Of a DNA stretch of 64,000 bases, positions 40,085 to 48,028 are shown piece by piece. Under the pieces are notes generated by a model. The model was not told the DNA's origin. It saw only the letters and a list, made by a program, of their open reading frames with translations, and did not search any database. Position numbers and translations under genes: made by a program. Numbering within the stretch: position 1 is the first letter of the stretch; every line of letters starts with the position of its first letter. The DNA comes from Oryzobacter faecalis (GTDB lineage: Bacteria; Actinomycetota; Actinomycetes; Actinomycetales; Dermatophilaceae): NCBI RefSeq assembly GCF_046764005.1, contig NZ_JBKOFW010000003.1, positions 186,001 through 250,000 of the forward strand. Reading direction: 5' to 3'.

Positions 40085-41116
40085 GTGCCCGTGCAGACCC
40101 CGTCGCCGACCCGTCCCACCCCGCCCGCCCTCGCGGAGGCGCCCGTCCTCGCCCAGGTGGTCCGCGGCGGGTTCATCGAGTCGGCCCACCGGGCGAGCGT
40201 GGCCGTCACCGCGCCCGACGGCGCCGTGCAGCACGCGTGGGGCCCGGTGACCGACCCGGTCTTCCCGCGCAGCTCGAACAAGCCGCTCCAGGCCGTCGCG
40301 ATGCTGCGCGCCGGGCTCACCCTGCCCCCGCACCACCTCGCGCTCGCGTGCGCGAGCCACAGCGCCGAGCCGTTCCACCTCGACGCGGTCCGCGACATGC
40401 TGGCCGCCGCCGACCTCACCGAGGCCGACCTCCAGAACACGCCCGACCTCCCCTACGACCCGGACGAGCGTGACACCTGGGTCGCCGCCGGACACGTCGC
40501 CCGCCCCCTCGCCCAGAACTGCTCGGGCAAGCACGCCGCGATGCTCGCCACCTGCCGCCTCAACGGCTGGGACCTCACCACGTACCGAGACGTCGACCAC
40601 CCGCTCCAGCGAGCCATGGCCGGCGCGATCGAGGACCTCGCCGGCGAACCGGTCGCAGCGACCGCCGTCGACGGCTGCGGCGCCCCCGTCATGGCGATCT
40701 CCCTCGGCGGGCTCGCCCGGGCCTTCGGCCGGATCGCCGCCGCGCCGAGCGACACCCCGGAGGGAACGGTCGCCGACGCCATCCGCGCGTTCCCCGAGTA
40801 CCTCGGCGGCACCCGCCGCGACGTCACCGCCCTCATCCGCGGGACCGAGGGCGCCGTCGCCAAGGACGGGGCCGAGGCCGTGTACGCCGTGGGCCTCGCC
40901 GACGGCCGTGGCATCGCCCTGAAGATCGCCGACGGTGCCCAGCGGGCCCGGCCCGTGGTCCTCGCCGCCGTCCTGCGCCTCCTCGGTGTCGAGTCCGACG
41001 CCTACGCCCGCCTCGAGGACGCCCCGGTGCTCGGACACGGCGTCCCGGTCGGCTCGGTCGTCGCGGTCGGCCTCGACGCAGTCGGTCTCGACGCCGCCGG
41101 AGCCGGCCGGCCGTGA
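40085..41116 (+). CDS. L-asparaginase (Rhizobium etli AnsA type)
   Basis: A 343-aa protein of the ReAII-type asparaginase family, unrelated to the classical E. coli enzymes and closer to beta-lactamase-like hydrolases. Diagnostic segments are FPRSSNKPLQAVAMLRAG with the Ser-Ser-Asn-Lys pattern, CASHSAEPFH, QNCSGKHAAMLATC and DGCGAPV. It yields aspartate and ammonia in the cytoplasm. TAGCGT lies 7 nt before the GTG, so the start is probably leaderless. The stop overlaps dtd (GTGA). An in-frame GTG two codons later is an alternative. Confidence 0.88.
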   Translation: MPVQTPSPTRPTPPALAEAPVLAQVVRGGFIESAHRASVAVTAPDGAVQHAWGPVTDPVFPRSSNKPLQAVAMLRAGLTLPPHHLALACASHSAEPFHLDAVRDMLAAADLTEADLQNTPDLPYDPDERDTWVAAGHVARPLAQNCSGKHAAMLATCRLNGWDLTTYRDVDHPLQRAMAGAIEDLAGEPVAATAVDGCGAPVMAISLGGLARAFGRIAAAPSDTPEGTVADAIRAFPEYLGGTRRDVTALIRGTEGAVAKDGAEAVYAVGLADGRGIALKIADGAQRARPVVLAAVLRLLGVESDAYARLEDAPVLGHGVPVGSVVAVGLDAVGLDAAGAGRP

Positions 41117-41538
41117 GGGCGGTGCTCCAGCGCGCGAGCAGCGCCAGCGTCACCGTCGACGGTGAGGTGGTCGGGCGACTCGACCGACCCGGCCTCGTGG
41201 CCCTCGTCGGCGTCACCCACGACGACGGCCCCGAGCAGGTGGCCACCATGGCGCGCAAGATCGCCGACCTGCGCATCCTCGAGGGCGAGCGCTCGGTCTC
41301 CGACGACGGCGCCCCCGTCCTCGTCGTCAGCCAGTTCACGCTCTACGCGGACACCCGCAAGGGCCGCCGCCCCTCGTGGAACGCCGCGGCCCCGGGGCCG
41401 GTCGCCGAGCCCGTCGTCGAGCAGGTCGTCGAGGCCCTGCGGGCCCGCGGGATCGAGGTCGCGACCGGGCGGTTCGGGGCCCACATGGAGGTCGCGCTCG
41501 TCAACGACGGGCCCGTGACCATCGTCCTCGACGTCTGA
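41113..41538 (+). CDS. dtd: D-aminoacyl-tRNA deacylase
   Basis: A 141-aa DTD that removes D-amino acids wrongly attached to tRNA. Both active-site motifs are present: SQFTLYAD (residues 72-79) and the cis-Gly-Pro motif NDGPVT near the end. Length is typical. It starts at a GTG overlapping the asparaginase stop, so the two are translationally coupled. Confidence 0.95.
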   Translation: MRAVLQRASSASVTVDGEVVGRLDRPGLVALVGVTHDDGPEQVATMARKIADLRILEGERSVSDDGAPVLVVSQFTLYADTRKGRRPSWNAAAPGPVAEPVVEQVVEALRARGIEVATGRFGAHMEVALVNDGPVTIVLDV

Positions 41539-41567
41539 GCCGGCGCCGCGGCACTTAGGCTCTCCCC

Positions 41568-41888
41568 ATGGACCTCCTCGCCGACCTCCAGAGCTGGATC
41601 GTGCTGGCCCTGTCCGTCGTGGCGCTCGGCGTCGAGGCCTGGGCGCTCGTCGACTGCCTCCGCCGCCCCGGTGACGCCTTCTCCGCCGCCGGCAAGCGCA
41701 CCAAGGGGTTCTGGCTCGCGGTCACCGCTGTCGCGACCCTCCTCGGCGTCGTCTCCCTCGGCGCGATCCCCGGCCTGCTCGGCATCATCGGCGTCATCGC
41801 CGCCGGTGTGTACCTCGCCGACGTGCGGCCGGCCCTCGACCAGGTGATGGGCCGCGGCCGGGCCGACGGTCCCTACGGCCCGTGGTGA
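41568..41888 (+). CDS. DUF2516 small membrane protein
   Basis: A 106-aa protein with three predicted helices: WIVLALSVVALGVEAWALVD, FWLAVTAVATLLGVVSLG and GLLGIIGVIAAGVYLADVRP. The DVRP motif after the last helix and the tail GPYGPW are typical of this actinobacterial family. Function is unknown. TAGGCT lies 6 nt before the ATG. Its 3' end overlaps the convergent methyltransferase gene by 16 bp. Confidence 0.85.
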   Translation: MDLLADLQSWIVLALSVVALGVEAWALVDCLRRPGDAFSAAGKRTKGFWLAVTAVATLLGVVSLGAIPGLLGIIGVIAAGVYLADVRPALDQVMGRGRADGPYGPW

Positions 41889-42679
41889 GGCGCCACGGCC
41901 TCCCACGCCACGGTCAGCTCGCCGAGCCGCCAGCGTGAGGGGCCGTCGAGCAGCGGCCATCCGGACCCCCTCAGGGCCGACGCCGTCGCGATGAAGCGCT
42001 GACGCACCCCGTAGGAGGCCTGCGGTGCCGAGCGCGCCCACGCCGCGTCGAGCTCGGTGAGGAGGGCGTGCACCCGCTCGCCCGGCACGTTGCGGTGGAT
42101 GAGGGCCTTGGGCAACCGCTCGGCGACGACCCCGGGTCGCTCCAGCCCGCGCAGCCGCCAGCTGAGCGAGAGGCTCTCCGGCCCCGACCCCGACACGGCG
42201 ACCCACGTCGAGAGCCGCCCCAGCTCGTCGCACGTCCCGTCCACGAGGAGACCCCCGGGCGCCAGCCGTGCCGCCGCCGCCGCCCACGCGGCCGCGACCT
42301 CGGACTCGTCGTACTGGCGCAGCACGTTGAACGCCCGCACGAGGACAGGCCGCGCACCGTCCTCCAGCGGGACCTCGAAGCCCCCGAGCCGGAAGGACAG
42401 CCCCGGCCGCTCGAGCGGGCGCGCCGCCGCCACTCGCGCCGGGTCGATCTCGACCCCGACGACCTCGACGTCGGGGCGCACCCGCCGCAGGCGGTCGTGC
42501 AGCTCCACCGCGGTCACGGGGGACGCGCCGTACCCGAGGTCGACGACGACCGGAGGGCCCCCGCGGAACCGGCGCAGCCGCCAGGCCTGCGGGCCCGCCA
42601 GCCAACGGTCGCAGCGGCGCAGGCGGTTGGGGTTCGTCGTCCCCCGGGTGATGACCCCGACGGGTCGCTGCTGGGCCAC
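41873..42679 (-). CDS. Class I SAM-dependent methyltransferase-like protein
   Basis: A 268-aa Rossmann-fold protein. Motif I is VVVDLGYGASPVTAVELHDRL, followed by an acidic residue after the second strand (VVGVEIDPARV). ARPVLVRAFNVLRQYDESEV is the fourth-strand region and LAPGGLLVDGTCDELGRL the fifth. The substrate is unknown; it may act on a small molecule. The GTG at 42679 is supported by TACGCT 6 nt upstream; an ATG-like start 17 codons earlier would pass through that promoter. Confidence 0.78.
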   Translation of the reverse strand: MAQQRPVGVITRGTTNPNRLRRCDRWLAGPQAWRLRRFRGGPPVVVDLGYGASPVTAVELHDRLRRVRPDVEVVGVEIDPARVAAARPLERPGLSFRLGGFEVPLEDGARPVLVRAFNVLRQYDESEVAAAWAAAAARLAPGGLLVDGTCDELGRLSTWVAVSGSGPESLSLSWRLRGLERPGVVAERLPKALIHRNVPGERVHALLTELDAAWARSAPQASYGVRQRFIATASALRGSGWPLLDGPSRWRLGELTVAWEAVAPHHGP

Positions 42680-42747
42680 GGGCCCAGCGTAGGTGCGGGC
42701 CGGACGGCGGTGCCGTGGCGCCCGGGTCACCGACCTACCCTGAGGGG

Positions 42748-43539
42748 GTGGTGGACTGGATCCGCGCCCGGGCGCGCGACAGCGAGGTGAGCCTGTCGAT
42801 GGTCGCGCTCGTCGTGTCGTGTGTCGCGGCCCTCGGTCTCGGCCTCACCACGTGGGTCCCACGCGCGCTCGACCGGGACGTCGGGATCGCCGACGTCGAG
42901 CCCGGGCTGCTCGAGGTCGCCCAGGGCGCGCGGGGGGTCCAGTCGCTCGGGGCGGGGCTGTCGGTCACCCTCTACGACTCCGGGTTCCGGCTCGCCCGCG
43001 ACAGCGTCGTCCTCGCCGACACCGTCACCCGCGGGGCTCCGGTCACCGCGGCCACCGGGCGGCTCACCGAGGTCGGGGGCGAGCAGCGTGAGGTCGTCAC
43101 CTCCGAGCTGCCCTTCGTGCGGATCGACGCCGTCCGCCGCGTCGGCGACACCGTCCTCTACAGCGGCGTCGTCCACGACGACGACCGCAGCCTCCCGCTG
43201 CGGATCGAGTTCCAGCCGACCGACGGGCGCATCCGGATGGAGGCCGCGGTCCCGGGCGCCGACATGGTCGCCATCCACCTCGACTGGCGTCCCGCGACGA
43301 CGGGCATCGCCCCGGTGCTGCCCGAGCGCAACCTCAAGGCGAAGGCGTACTGGGTCGACCCCACCGTCGTCGAGCAGCCCGCGTTCACGTGGGTCCTCGG
43401 CACCGACGTCTCCATCGGGCCGGTGCAGGTGCCGCGCGCGGTCGACCTCCGCCAGGACGGGCGGATCGCCGCCCACGTGTGGGGTCCCCGGGGCGTGGTC
43501 ACCGTCACCGACACGCCGCGCGACCCCGTGGAAGAGTAG
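42748..43539 (+). CDS. Hypothetical membrane-anchored protein
   Basis: A 263-aa protein with one N-terminal membrane helix (LSMVALVVSCVAALGLGLT, about residues 12-32) and an outer, mainly beta-rich domain of about 225 residues. I do not recognise the domain. The pattern FVRIDAVRRVGDTVLYSGVV and FQPTDGRIRMEAAVPGADMV suggests a beta-sandwich or lipocalin-like fold. TACCCT lies 6 nt before the first GTG. It lies 5 bp before mshA and is probably cotranscribed with it, but no link to mycothiol is established. Confidence 0.65.
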   Translation: MVDWIRARARDSEVSLSMVALVVSCVAALGLGLTTWVPRALDRDVGIADVEPGLLEVAQGARGVQSLGAGLSVTLYDSGFRLARDSVVLADTVTRGAPVTAATGRLTEVGGEQREVVTSELPFVRIDAVRRVGDTVLYSGVVHDDDRSLPLRIEFQPTDGRIRMEAAVPGADMVAIHLDWRPATTGIAPVLPERNLKAKAYWVDPTVVEQPAFTWVLGTDVSIGPVQVPRAVDLRQDGRIAAHVWGPRGVVTVTDTPRDPVEE

Positions 43540-43544
43540 GGGCC

Positions 43545-44861
43545 ATGACCGAGCAGGCACCCGCGCCGAGCCCCCGACGGGTCGCGATGGTCACGGTGCA
43601 CACCTCCCCGCTCGCCCAGCCGGGACAGGGCGACGCCGGCGGGATGAACGTCTACGTCCTCGAGGTGGCGCGGCAGCTCGCGCGCCGGGGGACGGCCGTC
43701 GACCTCTTCACCCGCACGACCAGCGCCACCCAGCAGGCCGTCGTCGAGGTCGAGCCGGGCGTCGTCGTGCGGCACGTCGCCGCCGGGCCGTACGAGGGCC
43801 TCGCCAAGGAGGACCTGCCCGGTCAGCTGTGCGCCTTCGCGGCCGGGATGATGCGGGTCGCCGCCCACGCCCCGCCCGGCTACTACGACCTGGTCCACTC
43901 CCACTACTGGCTCTCGGGCCAGGTCGGCTGGCTCGCGGCCGACCGGTGGGGCGTCCCGCTCGTCCACACGATGCACACGATGGCGCGGGTGAAGAACCTC
44001 CACCTCGCCGACGGCGACGAGCCCGAGCCCGTCGGGCGCGAGATCGGGGAGGCGCAGGTCGTCGAGGCCGCCGACCGCCTCGTCGCGAACACCGAGCAGG
44101 AGGCCGCCGAGCTCGTCGGGCTCTACGACGCCGACCCCGCCCGGGTCGCGGTCGCCGAGCCGGGGGTCGACCTCACGACGTTCACGCCCGGGTCGGTGAG
44201 CGCCGCCCGTGCCGCCCTCGGCCTCGCGAACGACGCGGTCGTCCTCGCCTTCGTCGGCCGGATCCAGCCGCTCAAGGCCCCGGACGTCCTCCTCCGCGCG
44301 GCCGCTGAGCTCGTGCGCCGCGACCCCCGCCTGCGCGACCGGCTCGTCGTCGCCGTCCTCGGTGGGGCGAGCGGGTCGGGCGTCCGCTCGCCGATGGGGC
44401 TGGCCGAGCTCGCGGCGCGCCTCGGCATCACCGACCAGGTCCGGTTCGTCCCGCCCGTCGACCGGCCCACGCTCGCGCAGTGGTACCGCGCGGCCGACGT
44501 CGTCGCCGTGCCGTCGCACAGCGAGTCCTTCGGGCTCGTCGCCCTCGAGGCCCAGGCGTGCGGTACCCCCGTCGTCGCGACGAACACGGGGGGCCTGCCC
44601 ACCGCGGTCGGTCCCGGCGGCCTCCTGGTCGACGGCCACGACACCTCCTCGTGGGCCACTGCGCTCGGCTCGGTCGCCCTCCACCCGGAGCGGCGGGCGG
44701 GCCTGTCCCGGGCCGCCGTCGAGCACGCGGCCGGGTTCGGCTGGGCCGCCACGGCGGAGAAGCTCGCCGCGGTCTACTCCGACGCGATGGCACACCCGCG
44801 GGAGGCGTCGATCAACGAGTCCGAGCTGCTCACGGGCATCCCGACGGCGGTGATCCCGTGA
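43545..44861 (+). CDS. mshA: D-inositol-3-phosphate glycosyltransferase
   Basis: A 438-aa GT4-family (GT-B fold) enzyme that transfers GlcNAc from UDP-GlcNAc to inositol 3-phosphate, the first step of mycothiol formation. The MshA signature VHTSPLAQPGQGDAGGMNVYV opens the protein (quoted as HTSPLAQPGQGDAGGMN). VHSHYWLSGQVG and the nucleotide-binding ESFGLVALEAQACGTPVVAT with its Glu are intact. A ybjN-like gene overlaps the stop (GTGA). The order mshA-ybjN-gpm matches Mycobacterium. Confidence 0.94.
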   Translation: MTEQAPAPSPRRVAMVTVHTSPLAQPGQGDAGGMNVYVLEVARQLARRGTAVDLFTRTTSATQQAVVEVEPGVVVRHVAAGPYEGLAKEDLPGQLCAFAAGMMRVAAHAPPGYYDLVHSHYWLSGQVGWLAADRWGVPLVHTMHTMARVKNLHLADGDEPEPVGREIGEAQVVEAADRLVANTEQEAAELVGLYDADPARVAVAEPGVDLTTFTPGSVSAARAALGLANDAVVLAFVGRIQPLKAPDVLLRAAAELVRRDPRLRDRLVVAVLGGASGSGVRSPMGLAELAARLGITDQVRFVPPVDRPTLAQWYRAADVVAVPSHSESFGLVALEAQACGTPVVATNTGGLPTAVGPGGLLVDGHDTSSWATALGSVALHPERRAGLSRAAVEHAAGFGWAATAEKLAAVYSDAMAHPREASINESELLTGIPTAVIP

Positions 44862-45379
44862 CCGACGTCCGCACCGACGTCGCCGCGGTCGTCGAGGAGT
44901 TCCTCCGGGCGTCCGGGCTCGAGTGGGAGGGCGGCGCACGGGCCGACGAGTACGTCGTCTCCCTGCCCGGCGAGAAGAAGCTCAAGACCGTCGTCTCGTT
45001 GGTGGTCACCGACACCGGCCTGACGGCGACGGCCTTCGTCGTGCGCAACCCCGACGAGAACCACGACGAGGTGTACCGCTTCCTCCTGCGGAGGAACCTG
45101 CGCCTGCCGGGCCTCGCCTACGCCGTCGACCGGTCGGGGGACGTCTACGTCGCGGGCCGGCTGCCGGCCGCCGCGGTCACCGCCGACGCCGTCGACCAGC
45201 TGCTCGGGGTCGTCCTCACCGCGGCCGACGAGCCGTTCAACGAGCTCCTCGTCATGGGCTTCCTAACCTCGATGCGCAAGGAGTGGGAGTGGCGGGTCTC
45301 GCGCGGGGAGAGCCTGCGCAACCTCGAGGCGTTCCGGCACCTCCTCGAGCGGCCCGGCGACCCTCCGCCCGCGGACTGA
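44858..45379 (+). CDS. YbjN-domain protein
   Basis: A 173-aa soluble protein with the YbjN/type-III-chaperone-like fold. Landmarks are TVVSLVVTDTGLTATAFVVRNPDENHDEVYRFLLRRN (in parts), VDRSGDVYVAGRLPAAAV and DEPFNELLVMGF. The function in actinobacteria is unknown. It starts at a GTG overlapping the mshA stop. The same neighbour occurs next to mshA in Mycobacterium. Confidence 0.85.
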   Translation: MTDVRTDVAAVVEEFLRASGLEWEGGARADEYVVSLPGEKKLKTVVSLVVTDTGLTATAFVVRNPDENHDEVYRFLLRRNLRLPGLAYAVDRSGDVYVAGRLPAAAVTADAVDQLLGVVLTAADEPFNELLVMGFLTSMRKEWEWRVSRGESLRNLEAFRHLLERPGDPPPAD

Positions 45380-45422
45380 CGCACCCCGCAGCGGGGACGC
45401 GCCGGTGGCTAGGCTGGCGCGC

Positions 45423-46160
45423 ATGACGGATCACACCCTCGTCCTGCTGCGCCACGGCGAGTCCGACTGGAACCAGAAGAACCTCTTCACCGGCTGGGTC
45501 GACGTCGACCTCACCGACAAGGGTCGCGCCGAGGCCGTCCGCGGCGGCGTGCTGATGAAGGAGGCCGGCCTCCTGCCGGACGTCGTGCACACCTCGGTGC
45601 TGCGCCGCGCCATCAACACCGCCAACCTCGCGCTCGACGCGGCCGACCGGCACTGGATCCCCGTGCGCCGCAGCTGGCGGCTCAACGAGCGGCACTACGG
45701 CGCGCTCCAGGGCCTGGACAAGGCCGCCACCCGCGAGAAGTACGGCGACGAGCAGTTCATGCTGTGGCGCCGCAGCTTCGACACGCCCCCGCCGCCGATC
45801 GAGGCCGGCAGCGAGTTCGACCAGACGGGCGACCCGCGCTACGACGGCGTCGAGGTGCCGCTCACCGAGTGCCTCAAGGACGTCATCCCGCGGATGATGC
45901 CCTACTGGGAGAACGAGATCCAGGCCGACCTCACCGCGGGTCACACCGTGCTCGTGACGGCGCACGGCAACTCCCTGCGCGCCCTCGTCAAGCACCTCGA
46001 CGGCATCAGCGACGACGACATCGCCGGCCTCAACATCCCCACCGGCATGCCGCTCGTCTACCGCCTCGGGGCCGACTTCATGCCGACGGCGCCCGGCGAG
46101 TACCTCGACCCCGAGGCTGCCGCCGAGGCCGCCGCCGCCGTCGCCAACCAAGGCCGCTAG
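45423..46160 (+). CDS. gpmA: 2,3-bisphosphoglycerate-dependent phosphoglycerate mutase
   Basis: A 245-aa glycolytic enzyme that interconverts 3- and 2-phosphoglycerate. The phosphohistidine motif is LLRHGESDWN (residues 8-17); LNERHYGALQGLDK and VLVTAHGNSLRALVKHL hold the other catalytic residues. TAGGCT lies 7 nt before the ATG, with no ribosome site. The last four bases (CTAG) encode its TAG stop and, on the other strand, the TAG stop of the convergent gene. Confidence 0.95.
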   Translation: MTDHTLVLLRHGESDWNQKNLFTGWVDVDLTDKGRAEAVRGGVLMKEAGLLPDVVHTSVLRRAINTANLALDAADRHWIPVRRSWRLNERHYGALQGLDKAATREKYGDEQFMLWRRSFDTPPPPIEAGSEFDQTGDPRYDGVEVPLTECLKDVIPRMMPYWENEIQADLTAGHTVLVTAHGNSLRALVKHLDGISDDDIAGLNIPTGMPLVYRLGADFMPTAPGEYLDPEAAAEAAAAVANQGR

Positions 46161-47983
46161 ACGAGCTCCGAGGCCGTCGTGGCCGCGCCGCGGTAGGTCT
46201 CGCGACCGCCGGCGTCGACGGCGAGGAGGCGGTACGCGGCCTCCTGCCGCGAGTCCGGCACGCTGAGCACCGCCGACGAGCCGGTGCAGCGGACGAACCG
46301 GGTCACCGGGCGCTCCCCGGGCGCGCTGCTCAGCAGGCGCACCCGGGCCGCCCCGGGCGCGACGACGAGGAAGCGCTCCGGGCGTCCCCGGGCCGGCAGC
46401 CGGAGGACGGTCGGGCCACCGGAGTCGGCCGCGGCGACGACCGCCATGTCCTCGAGGTCGGTCGACGTCGTCCCCCCGGGCGACCGGGTGGTCAGGCGAA
46501 CCGACCGCACGACGGCGTCGTCGGGCGTGCGGGTCTGGACGACGACGACCCTGCCGGTGGTCCCGATCGCGCCGGGGTCGAGGGCGACGGCGTCGACCGC
46601 GGTGTCCGCGACGACCCGGGTGCTGAGCAGGCCGTCCGGGATGCCGGTCAGCTCGGCGACGGCGAGCCGGCGGTCGCGGGCGTAGTCGTCGGGGGAGGGG
46701 TTGGGCAGCAGCTCGGGGCGCACCGAGGGTGTCCCCGCCGGGGTGCCCTGGTACCCGCCGGCGCTCACCCACGTGGCGGGTCCGAGCCCTCGCCCGACGA
46801 GCTCGACACCGACCCCCTCGGCGAGCTCGAGGGTCGCGAACGTGCGGACCCAGCCGCCGGCCGGGGTGGGCGTCGCCACCGCCGCGTAGGCGGCCTCCTC
46901 GAGCCGGGGCGGCGCGACGACGAGCAGCGCGTCGCCGACGTCCTGCGCCACGACGAGCGCCACGACGTCCCGGACGCCCGACAGCCCGTCGCGCGCGAGG
47001 GAGACCTGCCGCAGCGTGTCGAGCGGAGCGCCCCGCGGGCCGGTCCACACGACGAGCCGGACCCCGTCGCGCCCGGAGATGTCGGCCGGGGAGGCGACGA
47101 CGACGGTGCGGTCGCCCACGACATCGGCGTAGAGCAGCCGCGACCCCTGCGGCGCGTCCCTGATGACGAGCGCCTGCGCGTCGGAGGAGCCGGCGTACCG
47201 CCCCCGGGCCGGCCACCGCCGCGTCGTGTCCCAGGCGGGGTCGTCGGGGCGCAGGGCGGTCGGGGTCGGCGAGGGCGCCGCGCGCGTCGCGCCGACGACC
47301 CACCACCCGGCCCCGGCGACCGCGAGCGTCGCCGCACCGCCGACGAGCAGCCGGCGGCGCCGCAGCCCTCCGGCGCGGTGGGCGACGAGGGTCGCCGGGT
47401 CGGGTGGGTCGGGTTGTGAGCGCAGGACGAGGGCGAGGACGCCGCGCAGGTCGTCCTCGAGCAGCCACGGGGCGGGTCCGAGCCCGACGGCCTCACGGGC
47501 CGCGTCCTGCGCGGCCGTGAGGCGGCTCCGCACGGCGGCGTCGCGGGCGACCATTCCTGCCGTGGGGAGGTCGAGGAGGGCGGCGACCTCCTCGGGCCCG
47601 GCGTCCCAGGCGAGCCGGGCCGCGACGAGCGCGCGGTCCACCGGGTCCTCGTCCCGCAGGGTGCGCAGCAGCGCCGCGACGACGGCCTCGCCCGCGTCGT
47701 CCTCGTCCGGGTCGTCCTCGTCGCCGTCGGCTCCGGCGACGGCTGAGCCGGGTGGCTCGTCGCCCCCGGCGGCCACCGCCCCGCGCAGGAGGGCGCGGCG
47801 CGCGTCGCCGGCCGGGCGACCGGCGTCGACGGCGTCCCGCCACCGGCCCACGACCCCGGCGAGGGCGTCCGTGGTGACGCGGCGCGCGACCTCCGGGTCC
47901 GGCACGACGAGGAGCGCGACGGCCTCGAGGTCCGGCCAGCGGGCGACGGTGAAGTCGCGCCGGTCGTCCTCGAGGGTGGTCAC
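46157..47983 (-). CDS. Membrane-anchored protein with degenerate ECF-sigma-like N-terminus (paralogue A)
   Basis: A 608-aa protein. Residues 1-200 resemble a worn SigE-family ECF sigma factor: FTVARWPDLEAVALLV matches region 2, and PVDRALVAARLAWDAGPEEVAALLDLP matches region 4 (in parts), but promoter-binding residues look lost and an acidic stretch interrupts the middle. One membrane helix follows (RRRLLVGGAATLAVAGAGWWVVG, about 220-242, quoted in part), then about 365 exported residues. The outer domain contains WPARG, VWTGPRGAP, VVVVQTRTPDDAVVRSVR and VVAPGAARVRLL, shared with its two neighbours. GACACT lies 6 nt before the GTG. The function is unknown; membrane sensing is an inference. Confidence 0.7.
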   Translation of the reverse strand: MTTLEDDRRDFTVARWPDLEAVALLVVPDPEVARRVTTDALAGVVGRWRDAVDAGRPAGDARRALLRGAVAAGGDEPPGSAVAGADGDEDDPDEDDAGEAVVAALLRTLRDEDPVDRALVAARLAWDAGPEEVAALLDLPTAGMVARDAAVRSRLTAAQDAAREAVGLGPAPWLLEDDLRGVLALVLRSQPDPPDPATLVAHRAGGLRRRRLLVGGAATLAVAGAGWWVVGATRAAPSPTPTALRPDDPAWDTTRRWPARGRYAGSSDAQALVIRDAPQGSRLLYADVVGDRTVVVASPADISGRDGVRLVVWTGPRGAPLDTLRQVSLARDGLSGVRDVVALVVAQDVGDALLVVAPPRLEEAAYAAVATPTPAGGWVRTFATLELAEGVGVELVGRGLGPATWVSAGGYQGTPAGTPSVRPELLPNPSPDDYARDRRLAVAELTGIPDGLLSTRVVADTAVDAVALDPGAIGTTGRVVVVQTRTPDDAVVRSVRLTTRSPGGTTSTDLEDMAVVAAADSGGPTVLRLPARGRPERFLVVAPGAARVRLLSSAPGERPVTRFVRCTGSSAVLSVPDSRQEAAYRLLAVDAGGRETYRGAATTASELV

Positions 47984-48028
47984 CGGTCCAGTGTCACACC
48001 GGTGCCGGGGCTCTCCGAGGGGGCGAGG

